The translations under genes were made by a program, and so were the position numbers. From Hysterangium stoloniferum (Eukaryota; Basidiomycota; Agaricomycetes; Hysterangiales; Hysterangiaceae), in NCBI GenBank assembly GCA_015178975.1, contig WHVD01000029.1, positions 558,001 to 622,000 on the forward strand: a stretch of 64,000 nucleotides of DNA, written 5' to 3'. The notes under the pieces are model-generated. The model had not been told where the DNA came from. It searched no databases and worked only from the letters and a program-made list of their open reading frames with translations. Below are positions 45,176 through 56,279 of this stretch, piece after piece (position 1 is the stretch's first letter; every line of letters begins with the position of its first letter).

Positions 45176-45800
45176 ATGGCAAAATATGCTCAGGAAATAT
45201 AGTCTGGATAAGCCCATACTATATTCCCATTATTATTTCTTCTTTCTCTCTATTCTATTATACACTTATATTAGTTCGATGACCTATGTATGCAGTACAT
45301 CGACTCTTGTGGGTGCATACACACCAGACTCATGTATTCTAGCACCTGTAATTAGAACTCAGACACTTTTTACCCCGCAACCACGACTTACCCAGACACC
45401 CAGTTAGTGTCCTGTAAGTTGTGATTGGGGTATCGTCTCAACCATTACAGATGGGCTTCGACTATTCACGCAATCAGAGTTTCAAACTGTACCAGTCGAA
45501 ACTCCATCTATATCTCAATCCGCGTGGACTACATCTGCACTACTCCATTATTCGACTCTCTCATTACTCTTTTCTACACTCGAGCAGTCATTCAGAATCA
45601 CACTTAACAGTCGATTCCCTTTATTCGTTTTAGCTCTCTACTTTACTTTAGATAGCTACTTCACTCAGTCATATTGAACTCAGTAGTCAATACCTGTTCG
45701 GTCTGTATTAGACTTAGACAGTCAATACATCTATGTGTTGTACCTAAATGGTTGATATTCTTTGTATATAGAACAGTTAGAACTTCCACCACTCTTCACA
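45176..45800 (+). mobile_element. 3' LTR of the large chromovirus, 625 bp
   Basis: TGTGAGAGGTATGG to CACCACTCTTCACA, preceded by the purine tract CGACCTGGGGGGCAC. Nearly the same length as the solo LTR at 27472-28094 (623 bp). Contains the family words CAGACACTTTTTACCCCGC and GATTGGGGTATCGTCTC. Confidence 0.9.
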
Positions 45801-46500
45801 CCTGGGAAGGATATCTGAAAAATATTAAGTACACCAAATTCTAATATACTCTAAATGTCATTTAAACATCTGGGATGTGATTCAAACATAATTTGGTTTT
45901 TAAAACTTTCAAAAAGTTTTAAACACTCTTGTACATTATAAACTAAAGAATCTTTCCAGACATGAGTAGACAATAAAAAAAATTAGTAATTTGAAACACT
46001 AATACTTTTAAAAAATAGATACCTTTAGATAGTCCATTCCATGCATATGTACTGTACATATATCATTGGCACTTCTAAATACATATGTATTACTTTGGAA
46101 TGGATCTGTCAATCTGAACAGATTTCTACTTGATTCAACATACCCAGAATATAGGTGGTTTCACTTAATCAAGAAAGCCATAGGATGAAAAATCTCCAAT
46201 AACATTTTACATATTTACATGGAAATAACTACATTACAACTTTTAAAAAACAAAGTACTAATAAAAGTATTAGTAGGCATCTGTAAAAGGAAGGAAATTA
46301 TATACAATGGAATTTGTTAAATAACTATGGGTTGTATAAGATGTAATATGAGAGCTATTTCTGATGGTTGTTTTTTGATGATATAATTGTTTCAGAATAG
46401 ATATCACTATTTAAAGATGGAGTTTTGTACAAATAAGACTTTTATTAGTAAATATTTGAGATTATAGTAATTATAAACACCCTCCTGGGGCAATCCTAAC
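45801..46500. other. AT-rich stretch without recognisable features
   Basis: About 700 bases of AT-rich sequence between the 3' LTR and the minus-strand RT fragment. No gene, LTR terminus or inverted repeat that I can support. Confidence 0.4.
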
Positions 46501-47719
46501 TAAATTATAGGTGCCTCAAAGATTGATTTTCATAAAATATTTTGCTGTTCAAAGTCAATCCAAAAGATCAGAAATTAAAGGAAGTGGATATTGATTTTTT
46601 TGAGTAAGTTTATTCCATTCTCAATAGTCCATGCAAGGTTGTAAATTTCCGTCTTTTTTCTTGATGAATAAAATTGGTGTGCCAGCAGGAGATTGTGACA
46701 ATCAAATAAATTATTTGATAGATTTTCTTGGAGATATTCTCATAACACTTAGAGTTCTGTCTCAGATAATGAACAGATTGGACCCATAGGTGGAATAGTT
46801 CCTTCTTCTAATGGGATAGTGTGATCATAACTTTGATGTTGAGGTAAGGCTTCAGCTTCTCTTTTGTCAAAAATATCTGAGAAGTCAGAATATTTGGTCA
46901 GAACATTTGGTATGTCAAATGAAGTCAAAGTCATGGTTTTTGCACCAGAGGCCTTACAAGTCTTGAAAGATTCATCACAATTGAAGACCACAAAAGTTTG
47001 TGAATCTTTTGTTTTCACAGCTTGTAAGAATGTTTTCTGGTTGACTATATTTATACTCAGATTAATAGTCTTGGATTTCGATTTTTCACAGATTTTCTCA
47101 GAAGTAAATGGACAACTTGTCAAGGCTGAAGCATGCTTCTCTTCCAATAATGTTGCAATTGATGGTTGAATTGGATTTGGATTTGTCAAAGGTGTCAAAG
47201 TAGGTTCAAATGATATACAGCCAGATTGCCAGTCAATCACAAGATTGTATTGCTTCAGCCAGTTGAGTCCTAATACCACTTGACAAGACAAGTCCAGATT
47301 GGTTAAGAAGAATTGTAATTATTGAGTTTGCCCAGATGGAAAATAAACTTGTAATGTAGTTGTATGGGTAATTTGTCCTGATGTCAGAATTGATCCATCA
47401 ATTAATTTCAATGATAACAAATTTTTAAGTTGATTGAAAGAAAGATTATTTTGTCAAGCAAATGTTTTGTCCATAAAAATGTGACTAGACCCTGAATCAA
47501 TTAATGCTTTTATTTTCGGAATTTTCTTCAATTTAAGTTCGATAACTAAAGAATCAGAAATTGTTACCACTCATAATATTACACAGAAATATTTTTTGAC
47601 ATGATCAAGTTTTTTTCAATACTCTTCACATGCCTGAAGAGTATCCTTTTTCAATTTTCCAATTGAACTTTCAATTCTTGATTTGACTGATTGGATTGAG
47701 TTGTTGAATCTTGAACTTC

Positions 47720-49154
47720 TGTTTAAAACAGAAAACAGACTGATGTCAGAAGACCGATGGGGACCAAACGGAAGGACTTGGCTTCAGCTTATGTGCTGTG
47801 CCCTTGCAAGTTACCATCAGATGTCCCTAAATTTCGGGTGGGCGGAAAACTAAGTCCTATCAGATAATCCTCTTGGTAAGTCACTGATTGGAAACTGAAG
47901 GATAATTGGGGGTCATAGGGTCGGAGACCAAGAGTGAGCGAGCGCAAGCAGAGGCAGAGAGCAGGATACTTAGAGCGAGACTATGGGAGATGTATATAGG
48001 TGTTCTGAGTTGATATTCTGATTGCCTCGTACCTACATTACAGTGGGTTTACATATATACAAGTTATCGGCGTCTAGAAACTACTAACTAAGGGAAGAGA
48101 GGAAATATTATTGACAAATAGACTTGACTAGAAACTGGAAGGTTACGATAAGATTGGAAGCCACAATTAACTGAGAGCAGAATTATGAGAAAAGGAAATA
48201 GTCCAAGGGCTACAAGTATATATGGGCATAGGTGAAACATAGAGTAGAACAGATCATCATAAGTAAAAGGGGATGTATCAAAGCAATAACCAGATAGTAT
48301 GTATGAGTATAACTTGACAGGGGTGTAAATGGGGTTTGATTGCCATGGAGGTATATGTCAGTGTCGGGTTACTGATGGTTTCCAATATGATGACTTGACC
48401 ACTAACTTGAAGTGCAGGTGGACAATAGTATCATTGGTGTAAAGGGTCAAGTAGTTTACTACTCAATGTGCGATCATTATTGACTAATGATAGTACGAAT
48501 TACAGCCGACTAGTAGTTTGAAGTGATCAAATATAGATTACAATTGACCCTTAAGGTGCAATCAGTAGATAATTACAAGAGCGGATCGACCTTACAGTAC
48601 GATCTGATTGCGTAGCTAGCTGGGCCAATGGCCAAGTAGTGGAGAGAAAGTATATATTGTGAGAGAGAGAGAATATCCTAAGAACGTGAGCTACAATGGA
48701 TATTCTTACCACGCGAACCAAGAGGTAGAAGTCAAGTTGAGTAGTAGTAACTGACTTCGACTGTTTCAGTGCGAAGTGTAGTTACTGTAGATTTAGGAAG
48801 AGAGGTAAGGCAAAGACTAGTTTCAGACTAGACCCTGGACCAGTACTTGCGTGTGCAGGTGATGGTTGTCGGGGTTGAAAAGTGTCTGAGTTTTATCGTG
48901 TGTGACTACTACTGTGACATGCACATACTTCTTGTGGGTGAGAGCACCCACAAGCATACATGGATTCTCGAACTAAATAAAGGGGGTTTGACCCGTATTT
49001 ATGAGATATAGAAATAGAATAAAAATATAGAACATAAAGAAAATAATGAAATTATAAAGCGGCTAAGGAGTAAGGCTTAGAGCCTTTAGCCGCACCTCCC
49101 ATGTGACCTATCCTTCACAATTGGAGACCATCAGGTTGTGACACAGTTGTAACA
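47720..49154. mobile_element. Solo LTR with a second LTR inside
   Basis: TGTTTAAAACAG to CAGTTGTAACA, flanked by ACTTC (47715-47719, 49155-49159). After removing the inner LTR (48438-49119) and one ATTGG it is about 748 bp, like its relatives at 12283 and 15446. The shared core is at about 47777. Confidence 0.9.
48438..49119 (-). mobile_element. Solo LTR nested in a solo LTR, 682 bp
   Basis: TGTAAAGGGTC to CTATCCTTCACA with the duplication ATTGG (48433-48437, 49120-49124). It contains GAAAAGTGTCTGAGTTTTAT, the reverse form of the core of the TGTGAG...CTTCACA families, so it is a distant member; orientation is inferred from that word. Confidence 0.88.
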
Positions 49155-50489
49155 ACTTCAATGATTCTTCCTTTTGCTATGAGTTTTTCTCCTTGGACAA
49201 TTCCTTGCTGAATGGCATTCACCCCCCACATAATATACATAATCCTTCTTTAAATCTTCTCTCCCATTCAGCAGAAAGTAATTGACCATCAGGTTCTAGA
49301 ATTGTCAAAGACAGTTTCACTTGAGTTGAAGGCCTAATTATTCTTGGAGTCTGTGTCATTGATTTTGAAGTTGAAGGTATTCATGATGTTGAAGAATAAG
49401 TCAAAGGCATTGTTGTTTGTTTCCTTTCAAATCTTGATGGAGTCAAACTTGATTCTGTTTCACATTGTCTTTCATTTTCTCACATCCAATAATAAGAATC
49501 AAGTCAAAGGGCTGCCATTTGTAATTTGGTAAAACTTTCCAGTTGAACTTGAGAGTTCACTATGTTGTCCTTAATTTGATTTGGAAGTCCTTTATAAAAC
49601 CATTGTCATAAAGTGAATTCATGATATTGAGTTTGAGCAAGTGAGACTTGTAAATTGTATTGAATACTTTGCAGCTTCTCCTTCTGCGTCAATTTCTCCA
49701 AACTGAGCATATAATTTGTCCAACAAATCAAGATAATCCACAAGGAAAGATGGAGGAGGGATTGGGGGATTCAACAAATAAGGTTGTCACCACTCTTGAG
49801 CTGTCTTCCAGAAATATGAATTTACCATCATAGTTTTTGATTGATTGGAGTTGAATGACTTTGGTCAAGATCAAAAAAGCATTTCACATTGAGCAATAAA
49901 ATTCTTTAACATCAAAGGCTATTCTCCAGTAAACTCCTCAGGTTTATTCACCATAATTTCAGGCTCCTTCAAAGTAGATATCTGTTCCTTCAATACTTTT
50001 CTGAGTGCATCTCCAAAATGTCAAAACATTGTCTCATCCTCAGAAGTAACAGGTTCTGGGGGCAGAGGCTTGGGTAAAGATGTTAAAAGCAATTTGGATC
50101 CTTGAATTGGCAATGTTGGCTCTTCTCAAACTTCTTCAGATTCTTAAATTGGTGATGTGGCTTGAATAGTAGTCGACATTGTAGCTCTTTGGGTTTTGGT
50201 TAATGGGGATACTGGAATTCATGATGGTTGAATAGCTCTTGGTGAGGGAATGGGAACCACAGTTTGAAGTGCCATAGTACTTGATGCTTTGGTAGTCTCA
50301 GATCGCATCCTAGGCTTCATCAACAGTTGATAGTCAGAAAATACTGACATGAATTGAATTTCTTTTGATCTAGTTGAATAATAATTGTAATAGATTCTAT
50401 TAAACTGAATCCAGAAGCCTCATTCAATGAAGTATTACTTTGTCCTGTTAATAAAGTGAGAGGCTAATACCAGATGTGAAGGCTCACTG

Positions 50490-50915
50490 ATGTTAATGTT
50501 GAACAACTTGACCCTTGAAAAAACTATCAGAAAATTATTAGGCCCTTTTGAAATCATCACTCAACCAGGATCTCATTCTTATACATTAAAACTCCCCAAT
50601 CGTCTCAAAGAAATTCATCCTGTATTTCACATCTCTATGTTAGCACCATTTTATCCCGATACTTTCACAAATTGAAAACAACCACCTCCACCACTTATTT
50701 ACATTGAAGAAGAACCTGAATATGAAATTTGAGAAATTTTGGATTCAAAATTTGACAAAAGATGCAAGGACTCATTATGATATTTAGTTGCTTGGTTAGG
50801 ATGCAAAGGGACAGATGAAGCAACTTCTTGATTAGGATCTCAAGATCTCAAACATGCTTTTGACCTTATCGAAGAATTTCATCAAAAATCCAAATCTTCC
50901 ATGACATTAAAATTT
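50490..50915 (+). mobile_element. Chromovirus 3' fragment: integrase tail and chromodomain
   Basis: Fossil. KLLGPFEIITQPGSHSYTLK, then PNRLKEIHPVFHISMLAPF, then a chromodomain-like stretch (EYEI...ILDSKFDK, LVAWLGCKGTDEATS, HAFDLIEEFHQKS). Broken; it directly abuts the minus-strand LTR/gag fragment on its left. Confidence 0.7.
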
Positions 50916-51105
50916 TAACTCAAGAAAATTTCAACACTATTTTTGATATTTATTCAACTTATCAAAAAACAACTTCAAATCACAATAAACAAAGAAAAAT
51001 CAATTAAAATCAAATTTTCAAATATCTACATGTCTTCAATTCCCTCTTCTCTCAATCCTGCCATCTTTTTAAACCATTTCCCTCTAAATCTCCCACTATT
51101 AACAC

Positions 51106-51351
51106 TTATATTGGTCCCTCACTAAACTCCCCATTTTCAACTAATTTCTTCAACAAAACAAAAAAATCATCTCTGAACAATTCCACCTCACCAATCAAAT
51201 CATCAATTGTCTTCTCCATTTTCGACATTTCTTCACGCATCAATTTTATTTCAGTCTTCAAGTCATTTTCTGACCCATTTTCGACCATTTGACCAACTAT
51301 TCCTGACCTTCTAGATTGGATCAACCTTCTCAAAAAAGCTGACATTCTCAA
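51106..51351 (-). CDS. Small coiled-coil frame near the chromodomain fragment
   Basis: 81 codons starting MRMSAFLRRLIQSRRSGIVG and continuing with a heptad-like acidic/basic helix (KTEIKLMREEMSKMEKTIDD). A short coiled-coil is predicted from the pattern. Such small frames occur near gypsy elements in Agaricomycetes, but I cannot place it in a family; it may be part of the neighbouring fossil. Confidence 0.3.
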   Translation of the reverse strand: MRMSAFLRRLIQSRRSGIVGQMVENGSENDLKTEIKLMREEMSKMEKTIDDLIGEVELFRDDFFVLLKKLVENGEFSEGPI

Positions 51352-51639
51352 AGTGACATTTCAATGGGCATTCTTCCTTTGACTGAGTTTCCGAATTTCA
51401 GGACTATTGTTTTCAACTTCACCATCCGATTCTTCAATCACAATTCGACAAGGCATTTGTTTTCTTGCACAAAACATTTGTATTACATTTGTTGTTTTGG
51501 AAAGATTGATTCACAATACACATACCAGACATCAGAACATTCTTAAAATATAACCCCACATAGCATATTAGTTTGAAATAGATGCTTAGCTTATGTAATT
51601 TGAAGCCAAAATGGTGGAATAATAAATGAAACAAAATAA

Positions 51640-52585
51640 TCACTCATTGGAACAATTTTTTGACCCTATATTATTTTAACAGAAAAGCCACTATTTCAGT
51701 AAAAATATAAGTCTAAACCAATTGTAGTAATAATGAACATGTCATGTGACTTTGTTTACATCTGTTTGACATGTTGACAGTTGGTTCAACCACTTCTTAG
51801 CTTTTACCATCACTATGAAAACTATTTCTGCTACTCAGCACTTTAATATTATCTCTCTTCTCCCAGAGGGGTGTTCCTATCCTCAAATCCAGACTAACAC
51901 TGACTCAGAAGGGATACAATAAGTGTGATCAAGGTTGAAGTACTTTTGGATAAAGAAAAAACCCCAGCTGGCCATCCTTCCAAGCTTATTACTCAACAAC
52001 AAATAGTCAATTGTCTATCAAATTAGCTCTGGAAATCTTGACAACACTGTTCAAGCTACCCAATTCATTAATTGTACTATCCCCAACTCTGTCACTCCCC
52101 AAACAGTCAGGAATGTACTCAAGAACAATGGTTTTTACACTGCAACAAAGAAGAAAGTACCCATGTTGAAGAAGACTCATTATCAGAAGTCACTTACTTG
52201 AGTTTGCTCAGTACTATGAAAACTGGAATATGACACCTTTCTACCGGCAATTTTGTTAATATTGGTCTTATCTATCCACAACACTCTTTTGGAGTCCCCT
52301 ACAATCCAGGTTTTATGGTACTAAGCAAACTCAAGTCACTTCTGATAATGAGCCTTCTTCAACATGGGTGCTTTCTTCTTTGTTGCAAAGTAAAAACCAT
52401 TGTTCTTGAGTACATTCCTGACTGTTTGGGGAGTGACAGATTTGGGGATAGTAGAATTAATGAATTGGGTAGCTTGAACAGCATTGTCAAGATTTCTAGA
52501 GCTAATTTGATGGACAATTGATATTGTATAACTTGTTTTTCAGTTGCACAATGTGTTTTACAGTGGCTCAAAAAATTGTTCCAAT
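51640..52585 (+). mobile_element. Tc1-like element, N-terminal half plus inverted copy
   Basis: The edges CATTGGAACAATTTTTTGA (about 51645) and TCAAAAAATTGTTCCAATG (about 52564) are inverted repeats. The plus strand from 51815 encodes a Tc1 DNA-binding start (ISATQHFNIISLLPEGCSYP, then GNLDNTVQATQFINCTIPNS and VRNVLKNNGFYTATKKK). From about 52320 to 52545 the same segment returns in reverse complement. The catalytic domain is missing. The coding part has stops and at least one frame change. The inverted arrangement could come from an aberrant transposition or a gap-repair event. Confidence 0.65.
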
Positions 52586-53105
52586 GTTTTGTTGTTTTGG
52601 AAAGATTGATTCACAATACAAATACCAGATATCAGAAAGTTCTTAAAATATTACCCCATATAGTATAGCATATTAGCTTGAAATGGATGCTTAGCTTATG
52701 TGATCTGAAGCAAAAATGGTGGAATAATAAATGAAACACAATAATTGCTCATTGGAATGATTTTTTGACCCTATATTATTTTAACAGAAAAGCAGTAAAA
52801 ATATAAGTCTAAACCAATTGCAATAATAATGAACATGTCATGTGATTTTGTTTACATCTGTTTGACATGTTGACATTTGGTTCAACCACTTCTTAGCTTT
52901 TAACATCACTATGAAAGCTATTTCTGCTACTCAGCACTTTAATATTATCTCTCTTCTTCCAGAGGGGTGTTCCTATCCTCAAATCCAGACTAACACTGGC
53001 TCAGGAAGGGATACAATAAGTGTGATCAAGGCTGAAGTACTTTTGGATAAAGAAAACACCCTAGCTGGCCATCCTTCCAAGCTTATTACTCATGACAAAC
53101 AGTGA
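52553..53105 (+). mobile_element. Second Tc1-like 5' end, tandem to the first
   Basis: 52590-53105 repeats 51480-51990 at high identity (for example TTGTTTTGGAAAGATTGATT and CTATTTCTGCTACTCAGCAC). The left edge reads TACAGTGGCTCAAAAAATTG, the classical TA plus CAGTG start of Tc1 elements. It stops in the DNA-binding region (MKAISATQHFNIISLLPEGC), so it is truncated. Confidence 0.65.
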
Positions 53106-53245
53106 ACTGAGACATGTTGAAGATATTCAATATTATTGAAGAAAGTTGAATAGAAGTCAAGTTGAATTCATTAGTCAAGTCAAAGTTGAATAGTTGAGTT
53201 GAAAATTACCTTGAATATTTTGTGACAATGTTGTGACAGTATCCT
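53106..53245. repeat. GTTGAA/GTCAA-rich LTR scrap
   Basis: Repeated words GTTGAATAG, AGTCAAGTTGAA and the end TTGTGACAATGTTGTGACA match the purine-rich part and terminus of the chromovirus LTRs at 19000-19112 and 63100-63240. Confidence 0.5.
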
Positions 53246-53276
53246 CCCTTTGTGACCGAGCCCACAAGGTCAGAGT

Positions 53277-53593
53277 TTGAAAAGTTTTCATTATCTATCT
53301 CATCATCAATCAATGTCTGATATCAAATTTGCAGGATTTGGTTCTGAGGCTGAATTTTTGGGTTTTGAAAATGATAATAATGGTGTTAATGGTGTGAGTA
53401 AGTGCTGTTTTTGGGTTTTCTTGAAAGTAGTATTAATTAGTGATTTTTTAGAAGAAATTCCCAAAAAATATTTGTTGGATTCTGATGAACCATTTGATAA
53501 GGCAACTTGCAAAGGTATTGAAATGCATTGGGAGTTTGAAGCTAAATTGGAAAATTTGTAAGTTTTTCATTTTGTCAAATTTTCTATGACCAC
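53277..53593 (+). other. Unassigned open stretch before the P450 fragment
   Basis: A frame from 53277 to 53561 (MKSFHYLSHHQSMSDIKFAG onward) has no motif I know and is not a P450 N-terminus. It may be unrelated sequence joined to the fragment. Confidence 0.25.
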
Positions 53594-54269
53594 ATGGAAG
53601 CAGGATTAAAACCGACGTCAATCTTATTTCCATGGGTTCCTACCCCAGTGAGAATGGGCAGATTTTTTGCAGGAGCAGAATTGTATAAAATGGTCAACAA
53701 TGTTGTTCAAACTCGCAAGAAGGAAGGCAGATATGAAGACAACCCTTTGCAAGTTCTCATTGACAAGGAATTATCTCTAGTTGATATCACCAGGGTGAGT
53801 AGTTTGACATCATGTTTCGAATCATGAAGAGTGACAAGGTGCTGTTTAAACAAAGTTCATTGCAATGACACTTTTCGCGGCTGTCATTAATACTGGCAAT
53901 ATACTATGTTAGGTTATAATCTACCTCGAAGCCAACCCAACTTGGAAAGCATGAGTGCAGGGTGAAATAGACAAGCTCATACAGGACAATTGCCCTGGTG
54001 ATTCCCCAGATATCCCGTCCTTCCTCGCAACAGTGTCCATAGATTATTTGGAGGACACAACATGGAGCTTGGAATTGTGTATTCACGAAACACTTTGCAT
54101 GACCTTCACCGGCACATTCATAAGGCAGAACATTGGGGATGACATTGTCATCTCAGGAAGACGCATAAAACACGGGACCTTTCTGATGTTCTCCCCAGGC
54201 GATCTGCACTTCAATCCTACAATATTCCCGAATCCAGACATATTCGACCCTACCAAATTTACATTTTGA
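53594..54269 (+). pseudogene. Cytochrome P450 fragment, central part
   Basis: 53620-53790 reads PTPVRMGRFFAGAELYKMVN and then NPLQVLIDKELSLVDITR; 53870-53960 gives an I-helix region (FAAVINTGNIL, YLEANPTWKA) with stops; 53955-54269 gives EIDKLIQDNCPGDSPDIPSF, then HETLCMTFTGTFIRQNIGDD and PGDLHFNPTIFPNPDIFDPT. The ExxR helix reads ETLC, so its Arg is lost, and the heme-binding Cys loop is absent because an LTR fragment begins at 54270. It is a different P450 family from the intact gene at 29797-31873. This is a dead piece of a host gene enclosed by repeats. Confidence 0.8.
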
Positions 54270-54725
54270 AGTACGATTCAGAATGACTGCTCGAGTGTTT
54301 AAGGAAATAATGAGAGAGTCGAATAAACAGAGTAGGACAGATATAGTCTGTGCAGATCAAGATAATGGTTCAAGTTTCGACTAGTGTAGTTTGAAACCAT
54401 GATTGCACTGGTAGTTAAGCCCATCTGTGATGGTCGAGATGATACCCCAATCACAACTTGCAGGACACTAAGTAGGTGTCTGGGCAAGTCGTGGTTATGG
54501 GGTAAAAAGTGTCTGAGTTCTAACTATCAGCTCTAGAATACATAGGTCTGGCACGTATGTGCCCACAAGAGTCAATGTACCAAATGCATAGGTTGTCGAA
54601 CTAAATATATCCATATAATAAAATAGAGATATAATAAAATAGAGAGAAAATAGAAATGATAATGGAAATATAGTGTGGGCTTGTCCAGACTATATTTTGG
54701 AGTATATTTCGCAGTACCTCTCACA
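54270..54725 (-). mobile_element. LTR fragment (TGTGAG...CTTCACA family), reverse
   Basis: The right end GTACCTCTCACA is a complete terminus in reverse orientation (TGTGAGAGGTAC). Internal words CGACTGCTCGAGTG-like, GATACCCCAATCACAACTTG and GGTAAAAAGTGTCTGAG agree with 45176-45800. The left end is missing. Confidence 0.8.
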
Positions 54726-54779
54726 CCAGACTATCTGACATAGGTTGCAGGCACTATAAAAACACTTGGCATGTCACAT

Positions 54780-55085
54780 ATATTCACCAACCCTGCCTTG
54801 GATGACCCATCCATGTACCTCCCCTTAAGGTACCAAACCTCTGAGGTGCCACCAGTGATGACTTCTGAACAGGTTCAACCAGGCCTGTCTGTGGCTTATG
54901 TAACTCAGGTTATCTAATCAAGTTTATATAATAGCCCCCCACAATCACCCATGTGATCATGTAAGCCAGAGTTCCCAGGGTCCCTTACTTAAGCAATAAC
55001 CAACCAGAAATTATTGCATTCAGTGGGAATTGAACTCCTGACACCTTGGCAGCCTGGCATACTTGTTTGACTTGCCCATATCAAA
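54780..55085 (-). mobile_element. Possible tRNA-headed SINE
   Basis: The minus strand near 55070-55010 reads GGCAAGTCAAACAAGTATGC and then GTCAGGAGTTCAATTCCCAC. AGTTCAATTCC resembles a tRNA-type B box (GGTTCAAATCC). About 220 bases of unrelated body follow. No A-tail or duplication is visible, and no second copy exists in the window, so the call is tentative. The sequence does not form a complete tRNA. Confidence 0.35.
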
Positions 55086-55591
55086 GCATGCCTCTTTTCC
55101 AATAAAGTCTCAATTGACAATTGAATTGGATTCAGATTTCTCAAAGATTGTCAAAGTAGGTTTGAATGATATAATGGCCAGATCACTAGTCAATCTCAGG
55201 ATTGTATTGCTTCAGCCAATTGTTGGAATTGGTGATGAAACCACCCTTTTCCTAGGGGCGGTTCACCCATTTCCTCACTTTTTCATAGGAGGATGCTAAT
55301 TGTGGACCATGTTTTCTGAGGTTAATGCATGCCAGAACCAGTGTACACCTAAACTAGCATCCTACCTATCATGTCAGAAGGTAATTCACTAACTGACACA
55401 TTGATTGACAAACAAGTACTATTATTACAAGTCTATTACCCCACTTGTAGATTGTGTATTACAATAAGTCAACGCATACTATTTTTAATACCAATTGAGT
55501 CCTAATACCACTTGACATGACAAGTCCAGATAATGTGGTCATAGGAATGATGGGTAAAGGGGATGTGAAATGAATTGGATTTGTAGTGTGT
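55080..55591 (-). mobile_element. Chromovirus protease fragment with an insertion
   Basis: Fossil. The stretch matches 47130-47310 (TGTATTGCTTCAGCCA and GAGTCCTAATACCACTTGAC), that is, the protease part of the minus-strand chromovirus family. It is interrupted by 55223-55490 and ends at the solo LTR starting 55592. Confidence 0.6.
55223..55490. repeat. 268-bp insertion flanked by CCAATTG
   Basis: CCAATTG is present at 55216-55222 and again at 55491-55497; in the related sequence at about 47255 the site is continuous (CAGCCAGTTGAGTCC). The inserted piece has no obvious inverted ends and no A-tail, so its class is unknown. Confidence 0.6.
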
Positions 55592-55798
55592 TGTTACGAC
55601 CGGAATTCCCGCTGGACTCTGGGCACTAACTTATATGCACCTGTGCCTTACACACACCAATTGTCAGTTTACTGGAACTCCTGCCGGACTCTGTACATCA
55701 GACTTGTCTACGTTCGACTTCATTACGTTGTGTTTCAGTCACCAGAATACCCACTGGACTCTGTCCCTGTCTATGTCTGACCCCATCCCACACATCAG

Positions 55799-56206
55799 TG
55801 TGAGGAGTATGCTTTTACCACAGTTTCATTATGGTAAAACACTCCTTTTATTTTATTTATATTTTACACATTTTATTCATATTTTTCTATCCTTTATATT
55901 CTTCGAATATTGCACCATTTTATTAGTTCAAAGCTTTGTGTATACTTGTGGGTGCACTCGGCACCAAATAGAACTCAGACACACTTTTACCCAAGCACCA
56001 CCATTCGTAAGACATAAACTAGGTCTACAGTGAGCGGCGATCAGGGTAACATGTCAGCTACCACATAGGTAGCATTATCTGAGCTATCTATGTAACACTT
56101 CAGGCCTCGAACTATAGCAGTTGAGGCCTCCACTTGAATCATCCTTCTTCCCATTCTACTCATTTCTTCGTATATAGAATGGTCAGAACATCTACCACTC
56201 TTCACA
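55799..56206 (+). mobile_element. 5' LTR, 408 bp
   Basis: TGTGAGGAGTATGC to ACTCTTCACA. The sequence after it (GTGGTGATCCGGGCTGG) sits where a tRNA primer site would be. Confidence 0.9.
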
Positions 56207-56279
56207 GTGGTGATCCGGGCTGGACCGTACTTTCCCTACAAAGAAAATCTTTTATATTCAACTACCTAATACCAAATTC

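Larger units (their letters stand above)
34940..45800 (+). mobile_element. Large Ty3/gypsy chromovirus, 5' part missing
   Basis: Fossil. Order of parts: gag (34940-36545), zinc-knuckle region and linker (36556-37500), protease (about 37540-37860), reverse transcriptase (about 38560-39300), RNase H (39517-39990), integrase (40500-42180), chromodomain (42200-42470), a 2.6-kb proline-rich 3' region (42640-45160), purine tract (45164-45175) and 3' LTR (45176-45800). An AT-rich insertion sits in the integrase region (41242-41879). No 5' LTR is present; a reverse LTR fragment of another family lies where it should be. It is clearly broken, with something like ten breaks, yet long stretches stay open, so it is younger than the other gypsy copies here. 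Confidence 0.88.
46500..50485 (-). mobile_element. Chromovirus fragment: LTR edge, gag, protease, RT start
   Basis: Fossil, read right to left: LTR-type sequence (about 50485-50340), gag (50340-49155), protease (47719-46900; KIKALIDSGSSHIFM-like and VVLGLNWLKQYNLVIDWQ) and the first part of RT (about 46740-46560, TPILFI-like and TEIYNLAWTIENGINLL). A solo LTR (47720-49154) separates gag from protease. It is a relative of 11640-15370, broken in many places. Confidence 0.75.

Noticed and set aside
55010-55085. Complete tRNA gene
   Set aside because: Only a B-box-like word and partial arm pairing are present; a full acceptor stem and anticodon arm cannot be formed.
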